NCBI RefSeq assembly: GCF_024505055.1
Contig: NZ_JANIBL010000010.1
Location: forward strand, 28,290-92,289
Source: Methylomonas rosea
GTDB lineage: Bacteria > Pseudomonadota > Gammaproteobacteria > Methylococcales > Methylomonadaceae
DNA: 64,000 bases
Reading direction: 5' to 3'
Shown here in pieces: positions 16,980 to 31,116 of the stretch. The translations under genes and the position numbers were made by a program. Each line of letters starts with the position of its first letter. Within the stretch, counting starts at the first letter, position 1. The notes below the pieces were generated by a model. The model was not told where the DNA came from and did no database searches. It worked only from the letters and a program-made list of their open reading frames with translations.

Positions 16980-18017
16980 TCAGGCGATGACTAAGCGCCA
17001 TGACAGACTCTCGCCGGCTCGTAATGGCGTAATAGTTCCATCCGCATCGGCATAGGCCTCCGGTACGATCCAGGTTTGTTTTTCTAAAGTGACGCTCGCG
17101 GAGTTGCGCGGCAAACCGTAAAAATCCGCGCCGTAAAAACTGGCGAAGCCTTCCAGCTTATCCAATGCGCCAGCCTGTTCGAAGGCTTCGGCATACAATT
17201 CCAATGCCGCATGCGCACTATAACAACCGGCGCAACCGCAGCTATTTTCTTTCAATCCGGTCAAATGCGGCGCGCTGTCGGTACCGAGGAAAAATTTGGA
17301 ATTACCGCTGGTAGCCGCTCTTATTAGGGATTGGCGATGATGTTCGCGCTTCAGGATAGGTAAACAGTAGAAATGCGGGCGAATACCGCCGGCCAAAATA
17401 GCATTGCGGTTGTAGAGCAGATGTTGCGGGGTGATAGTCGCGGCGACATTCGGGCCGGCGACTTGGACAAACTCTACCGCTTCCTGGGTCGTCAGGTGCT
17501 CGACAACAATGCGTAGCGCCGGGAATTGCCGGGTAAGCTTGCTTAATTTACTATCGATAAAGATTTTTTCCCGGTCGAAAATATCGTATTCAGCATCGGT
17601 GACTTCGCCGTGGATTAATAGCGGCACGCCGTATCTCTCCATCGCCGAGAATAAAGGATACGCGGCTTCAATATCGGCTACGCCGGCATCGGAATTGGTG
17701 GTCGCACCGGCTGGATACAATTTAAAGGCGTAAACATGCTCGGTATCGGCCACTTTTTTGATTTCCTCCACCGAGGTATTTGCCGTGAGATACAAGGTCA
17801 TCAAGGGCTGGAATGTCGATCCTGACGGCAAAGCGGCCAAAATTTCTTGTCTGTAAAGCAAAGCCTGCGCGACCGTTGTAACCGGCGGTTTCAGATTCGG
17901 CATAATGATGGCCCGACCGAATTGCCTGGCCGTATGACCTATCACGGTTTTTAAAATACTGCCGGTCCTGACGTGCAAATGCCAATCGTCGGGTTGGCGG
18001 ATGGTCAATTTATCCAT
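16980..18017 (-). CDS. pyrC: Dihydroorotase PyrC
   Basis: This enzyme cyclises carbamoyl-aspartate to dihydroorotate in pyrimidine synthesis. The 345-residue length and sequence fit the E. coli-type class. The zinc-binding DWHLHVR is near the N-terminus, the carboxylated lysine lies in AFKLYPAGATTNSDAGV, further metal His residues are in LLIHGEV and VVEHLTT, and the catalytic Asp is in FLGTDSAPH. It stands alone, divergent from the fmdB-type gene. Confidence 0.96.
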   Translation of the reverse strand: MDKLTIRQPDDWHLHVRTGSILKTVIGHTARQFGRAIIMPNLKPPVTTVAQALLYRQEILAALPSGSTFQPLMTLYLTANTSVEEIKKVADTEHVYAFKLYPAGATTNSDAGVADIEAAYPLFSAMERYGVPLLIHGEVTDAEYDIFDREKIFIDSKLSKLTRQFPALRIVVEHLTTQEAVEFVQVAGPNVAATITPQHLLYNRNAILAGGIRPHFYCLPILKREHHRQSLIRAATSGNSKFFLGTDSAPHLTGLKENSCGCAGCYSAHAALELYAEAFEQAGALDKLEGFASFYGADFYGLPRNSASVTLEKQTWIVPEAYADADGTITPLRAGESLSWRLVIA

Positions 18018-18130
18018 AATCTCCGGGCGTTTTCATTTAAAATAGCCAGTTATTCTAACATTAAGGGCCTTGAAAATTTAAAACCCCGCCCTTAGTAAGC
18101 CGATTTAGACACTTTCAACTGGAGAAGCAG

Positions 18131-18394
18131 ATGCCTATTTACGAATACCAATGCAATGCTTGCGGACACGAACACGAAGCACTGCAAAAATTGGGTGCCG
18201 AGCCCCTGGTCGTTTGCCCTGCCTGCAACGAAGCGGAATTAAAAAAGAAAATTTCCGCAGCCGGATTTCGTCTGAAAGGCGGCGGCTGGTATGAAACCGA
18301 CTTCAAAAGCGGCACCAAGAAAAACGTGGCCGGCGAAAACAAAGCCCCCGAAAAAGCCAGCAGTTGCAGCGGCTGCCCCAACCATAACCATTAG
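18131..18394 (+). CDS. FmdB-family zinc-ribbon protein
   Basis: An 87-residue protein with an N-terminal zinc ribbon: MPIYEYQCNACGHEHE with CxxC, then CPAC (C9, C12, C32, C35 region). The tail is Gly/Lys-rich and ends CSGCPNHNH, a second CxxC. The family is named after the FmdB regulator of formamidase but is mostly uncharacterised. It has a GGAG ribosome site and lies just before aspS on the same strand, a common pairing in gammaproteobacteria. Confidence 0.88.
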   Translation: MPIYEYQCNACGHEHEALQKLGAEPLVVCPACNEAELKKKISAAGFRLKGGGWYETDFKSGTKKNVAGENKAPEKASSCSGCPNHNH

Positions 18395-18485
18395 GAAACC
18401 CGTGGTAGCTGCCAGTTTTTCCGAAACGACTAGCACGTCCTAATTTTTACCTATCCCCCGTATTTTGATTAACCCGAGAACAACT

Positions 18486-20276
18486 ATGCGTAGCCACAAG
18501 TGTGGAGAACTGAACACCCAACATTTAGGTCAAACCGTTGCCCTGTGCGGCTGGGTTCATCGTCGCCGTGACCACGGCGGCGTTATTTTTATCGACTTGA
18601 GAGACCGCGCCGGCCTGGTGCAAGTGGTGTTCGATCCCGATATGGCCGAAAGCTTTGCGATTGCCGAACACGTGCGCAGCGAGTATGTACTGCGTATCGA
18701 AGGCATCGTCCGCGACCGCCCGGAAGGCACGCATAATCCGAATATGTCCACCGGCCAAATCGAAGTACTGGGTAAGCATATCGAAGTATTGAACGAGTCG
18801 GAAACGCCGCCGTTCCCGTTGGAAAGCGACATCGAAGTCAACGAGGAAACTCGGCTGCGCTTCCGTTACATCGACTTGCGCCGCACCGCGATGCAACAAA
18901 AAATGAAGGTCCGCCGCGACGTCACCCGCAATCTGCGTCAGTATTTGGACGATCACGAATTTTTCGAAATCGAAACACCCTACCTGACCAAGGCTACGCC
19001 GGAAGGCGCTCGCGATTACATCGTGCCCAGCCGCACTCACCCAAACTCGTTCTTTGCCTTACCGCAGTCGCCGCAGCTCTACAAACAGCTGCTGATGATC
19101 GCCGGCATGGATCGCTATTATCAAGTGGTGCGCTGTTTCCGCGACGAAGACTTGCGCGCCGACCGTCAGCCGGAATTTACCCAGCTGGATATCGAAACCT
19201 CGTTCATGAATGAACAAGACATTATGGCGATTATGGAAGAAATGATCCGCCGCTTGTTCAAAGACATTATCGATGTTGATCTGGGTGAGCAATTCCCGGT
19301 GATCAGTTACTCGGAAGCAATGCGCCGCTACGGCTCCGACCGCCCGGATCTGCGTATCCCGCTGGAACTGGTGGACATTGCCGAGGAAATGAAAGGCGTT
19401 GATTTCAAAGTCTTCTCCGGCCCGGCCAACGATCCGAACGGCCGCGTAGTTGCGATGCGCCTGCCGGAAGGCGGCGACTTGAGCCGTAGCGTGATCGACG
19501 AGTTGACCAAATTCGTCGGCATTTACGGCGCCAAAGGTTTGGCTTATATCAAAGTTAACGACTTGGCCGCTGGCGTCGAAGGCTTGCAATCGCCTATCGT
19601 CAAATTTGCTCCAGCCGAAGTCTGGGCCAAAGTGATGGAGAAAGTCGGCGCGCAAAACGGCGACTTGATTTTCTTCGGTGCCGACAAAACTCATATCGTT
19701 AACGAAGCGATGGGCGCATTGCGAGTTAAATTAGGCTTGGACCGCAACCTGTTGACCGGCCCCTGGAAACCTTTGTGGGTCGTGGATTTCCCGATGTTTG
19801 CCTGGGACGAGAAAGCCCAACGCTTCACCGCGATTCACCATCCGTTTACCGCGCCAAGCTGCTCTGTGGAAGATTTGGTCGCCAATCCCGGCACGGCCTT
19901 GTCGCGCGCTTACGATTTGGTACTGAACGGCACCGAAGTAGGCGGCGGCTCAATCCGGATCAACCGCACCGCGATGCAACAAACCGTATTCGACATTCTT
20001 GGCATCGGCCACGAAGAAGCCCGCGAAAAATTCGGCTTCCTGTTGGATGCCTTGAAATACGGCGCGCCGCCCCACGGCGGTATCGCGTTTGGTTTGGACC
20101 GTTTGGTGATGTTGATGACCGGTGCCAGCTCGATTCGTGATGTCATTGCATTCCCGAAAACCCAGACGGCCGCTTGCCCGTTATTCAATGCGCCAGCCTT
20201 GGTCAGCGACGAGCAGTTAAAGGAACTGGGCATCAGACTGCGTAACCCTGCCGGCAAGACCGAAAAGCAGGATTAA
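18486..20276 (+). CDS. aspS: Aspartyl-tRNA synthetase
   Basis: A 596-residue class II synthetase of bacterial type. It has an N-terminal OB-fold anticodon-binding domain (about 1-105), class II motif 1 around residue 140, motif 2 ([21 protein letters not shown]), a GAD insertion domain (about 290-420), and motif 3 ([13 protein letters not shown]). ATG 18486 ([10 protein letters not shown]) is chosen over an in-frame upstream TTG at 18465 because synthetases of this family begin at this point. A strong terminator follows directly. Confidence 0.97.
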   Translation: MRSHKCGELNTQHLGQTVALCGWVHRRRDHGGVIFIDLRDRAGLVQVVFDPDMAESFAIAEHVRSEYVLRIEGIVRDRPEGTHNPNMSTGQIEVLGKHIEVLNESETPPFPLESDIEVNEETRLRFRYIDLRRTAMQQKMKVRRDVTRNLRQYLDDHEFFEIETPYLTKATPEGARDYIVPSRTHPNSFFALPQSPQLYKQLLMIAGMDRYYQVVRCFRDEDLRADRQPEFTQLDIETSFMNEQDIMAIMEEMIRRLFKDIIDVDLGEQFPVISYSEAMRRYGSDRPDLRIPLELVDIAEEMKGVDFKVFSGPANDPNGRVVAMRLPEGGDLSRSVIDELTKFVGIYGAKGLAYIKVNDLAAGVEGLQSPIVKFAPAEVWAKVMEKVGAQNGDLIFFGADKTHIVNEAMGALRVKLGLDRNLLTGPWKPLWVVDFPMFAWDEKAQRFTAIHHPFTAPSCSVEDLVANPGTALSRAYDLVLNGTEVGGGSIRINRTAMQQTVFDILGIGHEEAREKFGFLLDALKYGAPPHGGIAFGLDRLVMLMTGASSIRDVIAFPKTQTAACPLFNAPALVSDEQLKELGIRLRNPAGKTEKQD

Positions 20277-20286
20277 GCCAAATCTG

Positions 20287-20321
20287 AGGGCGGACACACT
20301 TGTCCGCCCTTTCTTCTTGTT
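20287..20321 (+). terminator. Rho-independent terminator after aspS
   Basis: AGGGCGGACA (20287-20296) pairs perfectly with TGTCCGCCCT (20301-20310), loop cact, followed by a T-rich tail TTCTTCTTGTT. It lies 11 nt past the aspS stop. Confidence 0.88.
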
Positions 20322-20540
20322 AAAACACTTATCTTAGTAAGCTTACCACCGGCAATACCTTGCCAAACAGTCAACAAAGGTATTGATATACGTCAAAAAA
20401 ACGCGCCAAATACTCGTTGACTTTTTTTGCCATATTGATAAGTTAATCACGTTATTTTTATTGAATAACAGATCCCGGTTGCGGATCTTCGCATGGCATA
20501 CGGATTACCGCCCAACACTCCGAATGAGGAGGGGGATGCT

Positions 20541-20816
20541 ATGAATAAAATAACTCCACATCTACTTCGCGATTTGAACGCCACTCTTCCTGAGGGTGCA
20601 GAGTGCTATCTGTGCGGCGCAGTCAGAAGAGCGCTAAACAATTATCGCAAGGGTCGCGAACCAGTGGCTTACCTGGAAAAAGATCAAGCTCTACCCGTGC
20701 TGGCGCATCGCCTTGGCCGCGGCCTTAGACGCTTTTTCGAAGACGACATACAAACGGCGCTAGATGCCGCAGACCACCCGGACCAACAAAAAAGTTCGCT
20801 AAGCTGGCCCTACTAG
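20541..20816 (+). CDS. Small conserved-looking protein of unknown function
   Basis: A 91-residue soluble protein that I do not recognise. ATG 20541 has a strong GAGGAGGGG ribosome site, and its own intrinsic terminator follows, so it is very likely expressed as a single-gene unit. It has a CxxC pair (ECYLCGAV), a basic middle (RRALNNYRKGREP, HRLGRGLRRFF) and an acidic segment EDDIQTALDAAD. Upstream TTGACT at 20417-20422 could be a -35 element, but I see no convincing -10. Confidence 0.65.
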   Translation: MNKITPHLLRDLNATLPEGAECYLCGAVRRALNNYRKGREPVAYLEKDQALPVLAHRLGRGLRRFFEDDIQTALDAADHPDQQKSSLSWPY

Positions 20817-20858
20817 GCAAATCGATTAATCGTTTTTAGGGAAACCTACCGACTACAT

Positions 20859-20885
20859 CCCCCTTCGGCGAAGGGGGAGTTTTTT
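20859..20885 (+). terminator. Rho-independent terminator
   Basis: CCCCCTT (20859-20865) pairs with AAGGGGG (20871-20877) over a 5-nt loop, followed by AG and six T. It ends the small gene at 20541 and sits 9 nt beyond the stop of the convergent epmA. Confidence 0.85.
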
Positions 20886-20893
20886 CAGACTTT

Positions 20894-21886
20894 TCAAGAT
20901 TTAGCCTCAAAGGGCGCGACTGGAAAAGCCAGCACATCACTAATAGACGCACTGCCCAGAGCAATCATCAGCAACCGGTCCAGGCCTATCGCTACCCCGC
21001 TGCAATCCGGCAAACCGAATTTCAATGCCTGCAAAAATGCGTCGTCCTTAGCAACCGCCGGCAAACCATGACTTAGCCGATAGGCAATTTCCTTATCAAA
21101 ACGCGCTTCCTGTTCAAGCGGATCGGCGAGTTCATAAAAACCATTGCCCAGTTCCACGCCATTGATGAACACTTCAAAACGCTCACTAATCCGCGAATCA
21201 TCGACATTCAAGCGCGCCAGCGAAGACTGGATGGCCGGATAGCCATGCAGCAGATAAATCGTATCCTTATCCATCATCTGCTGGACGCGATGGCTAAAAA
21301 TGAAATCCAGCCATAAGGCATGATCGTCCCCGCATAGTTCAACAGCCTCCGGAAGCGAATTCGCGGCTGCACAGTCTCGATAGTCCTCAACGGAAAAAAT
21401 CAAAGGATCCAAGCCGGTGGAATCCAAAAATAGCTGTTGGTAGCTGATTTGCTTGGTTGGCAATACGGCAGAAAAGGACTGCAATAGCTGCTGCAACAAT
21501 TCGGCAACTTCCACCATTAATTGCCGCAAATCGTAGCCAACCCGATACCATTCCAAAATCGTGAATTCCGGATTGTGATAGCGTCCGGCTTCGCCGTTCC
21601 TAAACGCCTTGCAGACCTGATAAATACTGCCGCTGCCCGCGGCCAACAGCCGCTTCATCGCGAACTCCGGCGACGTTTGTAGAAACAGGGTTGGTCTGTT
21701 GGGGGGGAAATTAAATTGACTGCTGAAAAAATCCAGCTGCGGATCGGTGCCGGTAGCCGGGCACAGTAGCGGCGTTTCGACTTCCAGCACATCCCGTGCC
21801 TCGAAAAAACGCCGTATCGCCGCCAGCATTTGCGCGCGAGTGCGCAAATGCTCAATTGGGCAGCTCGGCTGCCAGCTTACCGTCAC
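20894..21886 (-). CDS. epmA: EF-P--(R)-beta-lysine ligase EpmA (GenX/PoxA)
   Basis: A 330-residue lysyl-tRNA-synthetase paralogue without the anticodon-binding domain. It attaches (R)-beta-lysine to Lys34 of elongation factor P. Class II motifs are visible: [16 protein letters not shown], motif 2 around [20 protein letters not shown], and motif 3 [14 protein letters not shown]. It starts at GTG 21886, overlapping the efp stop by 4 nt, so the enzyme is translationally coupled to its substrate. Confidence 0.96.
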   Translation of the reverse strand: MTVSWQPSCPIEHLRTRAQMLAAIRRFFEARDVLEVETPLLCPATGTDPQLDFFSSQFNFPPNRPTLFLQTSPEFAMKRLLAAGSGSIYQVCKAFRNGEAGRYHNPEFTILEWYRVGYDLRQLMVEVAELLQQLLQSFSAVLPTKQISYQQLFLDSTGLDPLIFSVEDYRDCAAANSLPEAVELCGDDHALWLDFIFSHRVQQMMDKDTIYLLHGYPAIQSSLARLNVDDSRISERFEVFINGVELGNGFYELADPLEQEARFDKEIAYRLSHGLPAVAKDDAFLQALKFGLPDCSGVAIGLDRLLMIALGSASISDVLAFPVAPFEAKS

Positions 21887-22452
21887 TCTTTAACGCGGGA
21901 AACGTACTCGCCGGTACGGGTATCGACTTTGATCACTTCGCCGATTTGCACAAACAAGGGTACGCGCACCACGGCACCGGATTCCAGCGTGGCCGGTTTG
22001 CCGCCGCCACCCGAGGTATCGCCTTTCAGGCCGGGATCGGTTTCGGTGATGGTTAATTCCACAAAGTTCGGTGGCGTTACCGACAACGGTGAGTCGTTCC
22101 ACAGGGTCATTGTGCAAACATCTTGTTCTTTCAGCCATTTGATAGCGTCGGATACAGCGTTTTTATCGGCTTGATACTGTTCGAAGGTATCGGGCACCAT
22201 GAAATGCCAGAACTCGCCATCGCTGTACAAATATTGCATTTCTTTATCAACGACATCCGCACCTTCCACGGTATCGCCGGATTTGAAGGTACGCTCGATG
22301 ACCCGGCCGGTTTTCAGATTTCTGATCCTGACTCGATTGAACGCCTGCCCTTTACCCGGCTTAACAAACTCGTTTTCGATAATCGAACAAGGGTCGTTGT
22401 CCAGCATGATTTTCAAACCGCCCTTGAACTCGTTGGTGCTAAAAGTCGCCAT
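21883..22452 (-). CDS. efp: Elongation factor P
   Basis: EF-P rescues ribosomes stalled on polyproline. The 189 residues have the usual three-barrel layout. Domain I carries the modification site [10 protein letters not shown] with Lys34, exactly as in E. coli, so beta-lysylation by the adjacent EpmA/EpmB is expected. ATG 22452 is chosen over an in-frame start 18 nt upstream because GAGG lies at proper distance and it yields the canonical N-terminus [15 protein letters not shown]. Divergent from epmB, with 73 bp between the starts. Confidence 0.97.
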   Translation of the reverse strand: MATFSTNEFKGGLKIMLDNDPCSIIENEFVKPGKGQAFNRVRIRNLKTGRVIERTFKSGDTVEGADVVDKEMQYLYSDGEFWHFMVPDTFEQYQADKNAVSDAIKWLKEQDVCTMTLWNDSPLSVTPPNFVELTITETDPGLKGDTSGGGGKPATLESGAVVRVPLFVQIGEVIKVDTRTGEYVSRVKE

Positions 22453-22525
22453 TTTTTCCTCGTGAAACAAATAATAGTCGGACGATTATAATGGATAAGA
22501 TTTTTAATCGGAAACCGGAGCAGCA

Positions 22526-23512
22526 TTGAACACCCAAACCGCCGGCTGGCAACAGGCACTTGCCGAGGCATTTACCAGCGTCGAAGCCCTTTGTGACTAT
22601 CTGCATATTCCAACAGACAGCGTGGCATTGCTACCGGATTTCAAAGCCTTTCCGCTTCGTGTCCCGCGCGGCTTTGCCGATTGCATGCGCCCCGGCGATC
22701 CGAAAGACCCCTTGCTAAGACAAGTGCTGCCGACTCAGAACGAACTGATCGACTATCCGGGCTACAGCCATGACCCGGTGGGCGATCTCGGCGCGGTCGC
22801 CGAAGCCGGCATCATTCATAAGTATCATGGCCGAGTATTGTTGATTAGCACCGGCGCTTGCGCAGTGCACTGCCGGTATTGTTTTCGGCGCAATTTCCCT
22901 TATGCGGAGTTGCAGTTGTCGACACAAAAAGTCCAACAAGCACTTAGCTACATTATCAACCATCCGGAAATCAGCGAAGTAATCCTCAGCGGCGGCGACC
23001 CCTTGCTGCTAAATGACGAAAAACTCGGCCAGCTACTGGAAAAACTAGGGGAGATTGAACATGTCAAACGTATTCGTATTCATAGCCGGGTGCCCATCGT
23101 GTTGCCGATGCGCGTCACCCAACAACTGTTGAACGCCTTATCCAGCCTATCGCAACAAATTGTGCTGGTATTTCATGCCAATCATGCTAATGAGCTGAGC
23201 CCTGCTGTTGGTGCGGTTTGTAGCGATTTACGCCGCCACGGCATCACTTTATTAAATCAAAGCGTCCTGTTGAAGGGGATTAACGATGCTGGCACGACGC
23301 TCTGCGCACTGAGCGAGAAGCTGTTTGAGCTGGGCATTTTGCCTTACTACCTGCATGTGCTGGATCACGCCAGCGGCACCGGCCATTTTGAAGTATCCGA
23401 AACCGCCGCTAGGCAATTACTAGTAGATATGCAAAGCCATCTGCCCGGCTATCTGGTTCCTAAACTGGTTAAAGAACGGGCCGGAGCAGCGTATAAAATC
23501 CCAATTTGCTGA
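22526..23512 (+). CDS. epmB: EF-P lysine 2,3-aminomutase EpmB
   Basis: A 328-residue radical-SAM, PLP-dependent enzyme converting (S)-alpha-lysine to (R)-beta-lysine for EF-P modification. The [4Fe-4S] motif CxxxCxxC is C112-C116-C119 (CAVHCRYC); the SAM-binding SGGDPLLL follows, and a C-terminal region resembles lysine aminomutases. It starts at TTG with a GGAG site; no nearer ATG fits. Divergent from efp-epmA, it completes the beta-lysylation set; epmC, the hydroxylase, is not in the window. Confidence 0.94.
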   Translation: MNTQTAGWQQALAEAFTSVEALCDYLHIPTDSVALLPDFKAFPLRVPRGFADCMRPGDPKDPLLRQVLPTQNELIDYPGYSHDPVGDLGAVAEAGIIHKYHGRVLLISTGACAVHCRYCFRRNFPYAELQLSTQKVQQALSYIINHPEISEVILSGGDPLLLNDEKLGQLLEKLGEIEHVKRIRIHSRVPIVLPMRVTQQLLNALSSLSQQIVLVFHANHANELSPAVGAVCSDLRRHGITLLNQSVLLKGINDAGTTLCALSEKLFELGILPYYLHVLDHASGTGHFEVSETAARQLLVDMQSHLPGYLVPKLVKERAGAAYKIPIC

Positions 23513-23611
23513 CCACCGGACAGTTTTCCGGCGACATGGATTCACATTTGCCGATAGCCGGGCTAAGATTTTTCCCGACCCTCCCGGTTTGATTCCCGAC
23601 ATCAGCAAACT

Positions 23612-27610
<3,999 letters not shown>

Positions 27611-27614
27611 GAAA

Positions 27615-28538
27615 ATGGAAAATAGAAACACGCATACCATTCTGGCGGTGGATGATAGCCCGGAAAATCTGGATCTTATCAAGAACATTCTCGAACCCCA
27701 TTACACGGTAAAAGTAGCCGTGCATAGCGAACTGGCTTTACATATCGCCACCAGCCAACTTCCCGACCTGATCCTGCTGGACATCATGCTGGACGACATG
27801 GATGGTTATGAAATATGCCATCAGCTCAAGTCGGCGGATAAAACCCGCAATATTCCGATTATTTTCCTCACCGCCAAACATTCGGAAGAAGATGAGGTGC
27901 ATGGCTTTCGAATAGGCGGTAGCGACTACATCACCAAACCGTTTTCGCCATCCATTGTGTTAGCCAGAGTACGAACCCAAATTCAGCTAAAAACCAAATC
28001 CGATTTGTTGGAAAAACTGGCATCGCTGGACGGACTGACGGAAATCCCCAATCGCAGAGCATTTGACGCCGCCCTGGAACGCCAATGGAATCAGTCCAAA
28101 CGCACGGGCATGCCGCTCTCGTTGTTAATAGCCGATATCGACAATTTCAAACAATTTAACGACTACTTTGGGCATCCCATGGGCGACGAATGCCTGAAAA
28201 CGGTGGCGCGCGCCTTACAAAAAATTACCCATAGGCCCGAAGACTTAGTGGCAAGACTGGGCGGTGAGGAGTTCTCCATCCTGCTTCCCAACACCGACAG
28301 CATAGGCGCCCTAATGCGTGCCGAGCAGTACCGCGAAACCATAGAGAATCTAAAGATACGCCATACGCAGAACAACCCAAACACTTTCGTGACCATATCC
28401 ATCGGCGTTGCGACCTTACAGGCCCACACATTCGACGATGTTGCCAGTTTACTGAAAGCGGCGGACGACGCGTTGTATCAGGCCAAGCATCAAGGAAGAA
28501 ATCGCATCTGCGCGAATAACTTATCCAACAGCGGTTAA
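27615..28538 (+). CDS. REC-GGDEF response regulator (diguanylate cyclase)
   Basis: A 307-residue output protein: receiver domain 1-125 with phospho-acceptor D56 (LLDIMLDDMDGYE) and a diguanylate cyclase domain 145-305. GGEEF is at 216-220, with an RPED inhibitory motif five residues before it, so it should be active and product-inhibited. ATG 27615 has an AGGA ribosome site within the end of the hybrid-kinase gene. The pair suggests that the relay sets c-di-GMP level. Confidence 0.95.
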   Translation: MENRNTHTILAVDDSPENLDLIKNILEPHYTVKVAVHSELALHIATSQLPDLILLDIMLDDMDGYEICHQLKSADKTRNIPIIFLTAKHSEEDEVHGFRIGGSDYITKPFSPSIVLARVRTQIQLKTKSDLLEKLASLDGLTEIPNRRAFDAALERQWNQSKRTGMPLSLLIADIDNFKQFNDYFGHPMGDECLKTVARALQKITHRPEDLVARLGGEEFSILLPNTDSIGALMRAEQYRETIENLKIRHTQNNPNTFVTISIGVATLQAHTFDDVASLLKAADDALYQAKHQGRNRICANNLSNSG

Positions 28539-28627
28539 TTTAAAGATCTGCGCGTCGTTAGCGTTTCGGAAAGCGTCTATAATCCTCGCTAATTCACTCA
28601 ATACCTCATTACCCCGGCTTTTTGTTT

Positions 28628-29353
28628 ATGCATCTTTACCTCGACTTTAATGCTTCCTATCTTGCCGCGTTTGTAATGGGTTTATTCAGCAGCCTGCATT
28701 GCATAGGCATGTGCGGCTCCATTATTGGCACCCTAACTTACAGTCTTAAACCCGAACTTCGCAACGATAAACGCCGTCTGTTCGGTATCGTGTTGAATTA
28801 CAACATCGGGAGGGTTCTCAGCTACGCGATGGCCGGCGCCTTAGTTGGAGTCCTGGAGGCCTTCTTAACGCTACCTTTTGCTCAAGGCCAAGCGCACAGA
28901 TTTTTGCAGCTCCTCTCGGCCGTGGTGATGGCAGGTGCCGGACTTTACCTCGGCGGTTGGTTCCCTTACTTTGCCTACATAGAAAAAATGGGCGCACGCT
29001 TCTGGAAACTGATCGAACCATTCGGCCGCCGATTGATTCCGGTACAAAACCGCACCCAAGCTTTGTTGTTTGGTATGGTGTGGGGCTGGCTGCCCTGCGG
29101 CCTGATTTATACGGCATTGGCACTAGCAGTTACCACGGGCAGCATTACCCACAGCGCACTCACGATGTTGGCTTTTGGATTGGGCACTTTACCTGCCGTG
29201 ATGGGTGTCGGTATAATGACCTCATTACTGGCGAGGCTTTCTAAAATCCGGCACTTTAAACACGCGGTGGCAGCCTTGTTTATTATCTTTGCGTTATTGG
29301 CAGCCTTCCCATGGCTCTACCCTATGCGCGTTGAACACATCATGACGTTTTGA
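28628..29353 (+). CDS. UreH/TauE-SafE-like (DsbD_2 family) membrane protein
   Basis: A 241-residue membrane protein with about six helices. The first helix carries HCIGMCG and the fourth WGWLPCGLIY, the cysteine signature of the UreH-like/DsbD_2 family, often annotated as sulfite exporter TauE/SafE. Relatives are linked to copper handling and cbb3-oxidase assembly or to reductant transfer; no cytochrome oxidase genes are present here, so the function is open. I start at ATG 28628 rather than a TTG two codons upstream. The sigma-54-type activator gene begins 11 nt after it. Confidence 0.85.
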   Translation: MHLYLDFNASYLAAFVMGLFSSLHCIGMCGSIIGTLTYSLKPELRNDKRRLFGIVLNYNIGRVLSYAMAGALVGVLEAFLTLPFAQGQAHRFLQLLSAVVMAGAGLYLGGWFPYFAYIEKMGARFWKLIEPFGRRLIPVQNRTQALLFGMVWGWLPCGLIYTALALAVTTGSITHSALTMLAFGLGTLPAVMGVGIMTSLLARLSKIRHFKHAVAALFIIFALLAAFPWLYPMRVEHIMTF

Positions 29354-29364
29354 GAGGTTTTACA

Positions 29365-30318
29365 GTGGATAACTTCGATCCTATTATTGGACAATCTCCC
29401 GCAATCGAAGCATTGATTCGTAGCGCTCGTATCGTTGCTGCGACCGACGTTACCGTGCTGATCAAAGGTGAAACCGGCACGGGAAAAGAAGTACTGGCAA
29501 CGGCAATTCAAAAGGATAGCCCGCGCGCAAATAAACCCTTCATCGCCTTAAATTGCGCAGCACTCCCTGAAGGTCTGGTTGAATCAGAAATATTCGGCCA
29601 TAAGAAAGGTGCTTTTACCGGCGCGGTATCGGACAAGCAAGGACTGTTTCAGGCAGCCGATGGCGGTACTTTATTTCTGGACGAAATAAACTCTTTACCC
29701 TTGGGGATCCAAGCAAAACTTTTACGTTTCCTTGAATCCGGAGAATGTTTGCCGGTCGGCGGCACCAAACCCTATATGGTCAATGTGCGCGTTATTGCGG
29801 CCTCCAATGCCGACCTCACCAAACTGATAGAAAACGGTCAGTTTCGTCAGGACTTGTATTTCCGCTTAAATGTAGTGCCTCTGGAATTGCCGGCATTGCA
29901 TCAGCGCACCGAAGATATCGAAATACTGGCCAAACACTTTTTCACGCACTTCTCAGCCGCGCATTCGCTGGAACCGCCTACATTCAGCAGACAAGCCATA
30001 AAAACGTTGCGCAGTTACAAATGGCCGGGCAATGTACGTGAATTGCGAAATCTTTGTGAAAGACTAAGCATTCTGTTGTCGGGCAAAGTAATCGAGCCGG
30101 AAAATCTGCCCCACGAATTCAACCGTAGCGCAATAACAGTCAGTTCCGACTTTACTTTGCCGGAGTTGGGGTTACAACTTGATGCGCTGGAAGCAGACAT
30201 GATTCTGCAAGCCTTGAACAGAACCAAGGGCAATCGCAGCAAATCGGCGCGCTTATTGGGCATTTCCAGAGATACCTTGCTTTACCGTATTCAAAAACAC
30301 GGCTTGGCAACACACTAA
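29365..30318 (+). CDS. Sigma-54-dependent activator without receiver domain
   Basis: A 317-residue AAA+ enhancer-binding protein: Walker A GETGTGKE, the GAFTGA loop that contacts sigma-54, Walker B GGTLFLDEI, an arginine-finger segment, and a C-terminal Fis-type helix-turn-helix (GNRSKSARLLGISRDTLLYR). It starts almost directly at the AAA+ domain, as in PspF, so it must be controlled by another protein or by synthesis. I chose GTG 29365 (VDNFDPIIGQS) with a GAGAGG ribosome site. Targets are unknown; I saw no clear -24/-12 promoter nearby. Confidence 0.92.
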   Translation: MDNFDPIIGQSPAIEALIRSARIVAATDVTVLIKGETGTGKEVLATAIQKDSPRANKPFIALNCAALPEGLVESEIFGHKKGAFTGAVSDKQGLFQAADGGTLFLDEINSLPLGIQAKLLRFLESGECLPVGGTKPYMVNVRVIAASNADLTKLIENGQFRQDLYFRLNVVPLELPALHQRTEDIEILAKHFFTHFSAAHSLEPPTFSRQAIKTLRSYKWPGNVRELRNLCERLSILLSGKVIEPENLPHEFNRSAITVSSDFTLPELGLQLDALEADMILQALNRTKGNRSKSARLLGISRDTLLYRIQKHGLATH

Positions 30319-30368
30319 CCCCTACAGTTTACCGGGGCTGCACGTGCTACCCCGGCCCTCCTGAACAG

Positions 30369-31112
30369 CTAACGCCGCCTTATCCACTGCACGGTAACAT
30401 TATCGCTTTTACCCTGGGCGCGTAATACAGCCATTTTTGCCATCTTTTGCAACTCCGGCTTCCCGCTACCCTCTTGCGATAACGCCAACAACTCCGGCTC
30501 CTTTACAAATTCCCAGAAACCGTCGCTACAGAGCACAAAGGTTTCGCCGCTTTTCATCGGTGGGAAACTGGCTATATCGACCGCAGGCGCGCTCAGCACA
30601 TTAATACTACGCGTAAGCTTATGCTGGTCGGGATGAACCCCCATTTCCCATTCGCTGATTTTGCCCTCGTTAAACAGTTGTTGGGGCACCGAATGATCTT
30701 TTGTACGCCATAAGACTTGCTCGGGATTGATACGATAGACCCTGGAGTCGCCACAATGAGCCACTATCGTCCGCTCCTGGTCCAAATAGAGAATTGCGCA
30801 GGTGGTGTGCGCATCGCTTGCAAACGGATCGCCGGCAAACAATTCACTCATATTCCTGACAGCTTCGGCTACCCAAACAGCCATCACCGTCTCGGCCTTC
30901 GCTGATGATATATGCCCATGATATTTTTCCGCCAAGGCAATCAAGCTACGGCAAAAAAATTGTGAGGCCTTTTCGCCGGAGTAATGCCCACCCAAGCCGT
31001 CAGCGACAACAAATACCGCGTAATCAGCGCACACCCGGTGGGCCATACAATCCTGATTAACCTCGCGATTGCCTATCGAGGTTAATTGATAAAACTCGAG
31101 CTCTTTCTGCAT
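30369..31112 (-). CDS. PP2C-family Ser/Thr protein phosphatase
   Basis: A 247-residue single-domain PPM phosphatase. Metal-binding motifs are present: NREVNQD near the N-terminus, VADGLGGHYSGE, CGDSRVYRI, CSDGFWEF and the final GKSDNVTV. No membrane helix is seen. PP2C genes often sit beside a Ser/Thr kinase, FHA protein or type VI genes; none is here. It is 4 nt downstream of pdxJ and so probably lies at the end of the lepA-pdxJ transcript. Confidence 0.92.
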   Translation of the reverse strand: MQKELEFYQLTSIGNREVNQDCMAHRVCADYAVFVVADGLGGHYSGEKASQFFCRSLIALAEKYHGHISSAKAETVMAVWVAEAVRNMSELFAGDPFASDAHTTCAILYLDQERTIVAHCGDSRVYRINPEQVLWRTKDHSVPQQLFNEGKISEWEMGVHPDQHKLTRSINVLSAPAVDIASFPPMKSGETFVLCSDGFWEFVKEPELLALSQEGSGKPELQKMAKMAVLRAQGKSDNVTVQWIRRR

Positions 31113-31116
31113 GCAA

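Noticed and set aside
19059..19694. 211-residue open frame on - strand
   Set aside because: Antisense to aspS; His/Phe-rich sequence without domain likeness.
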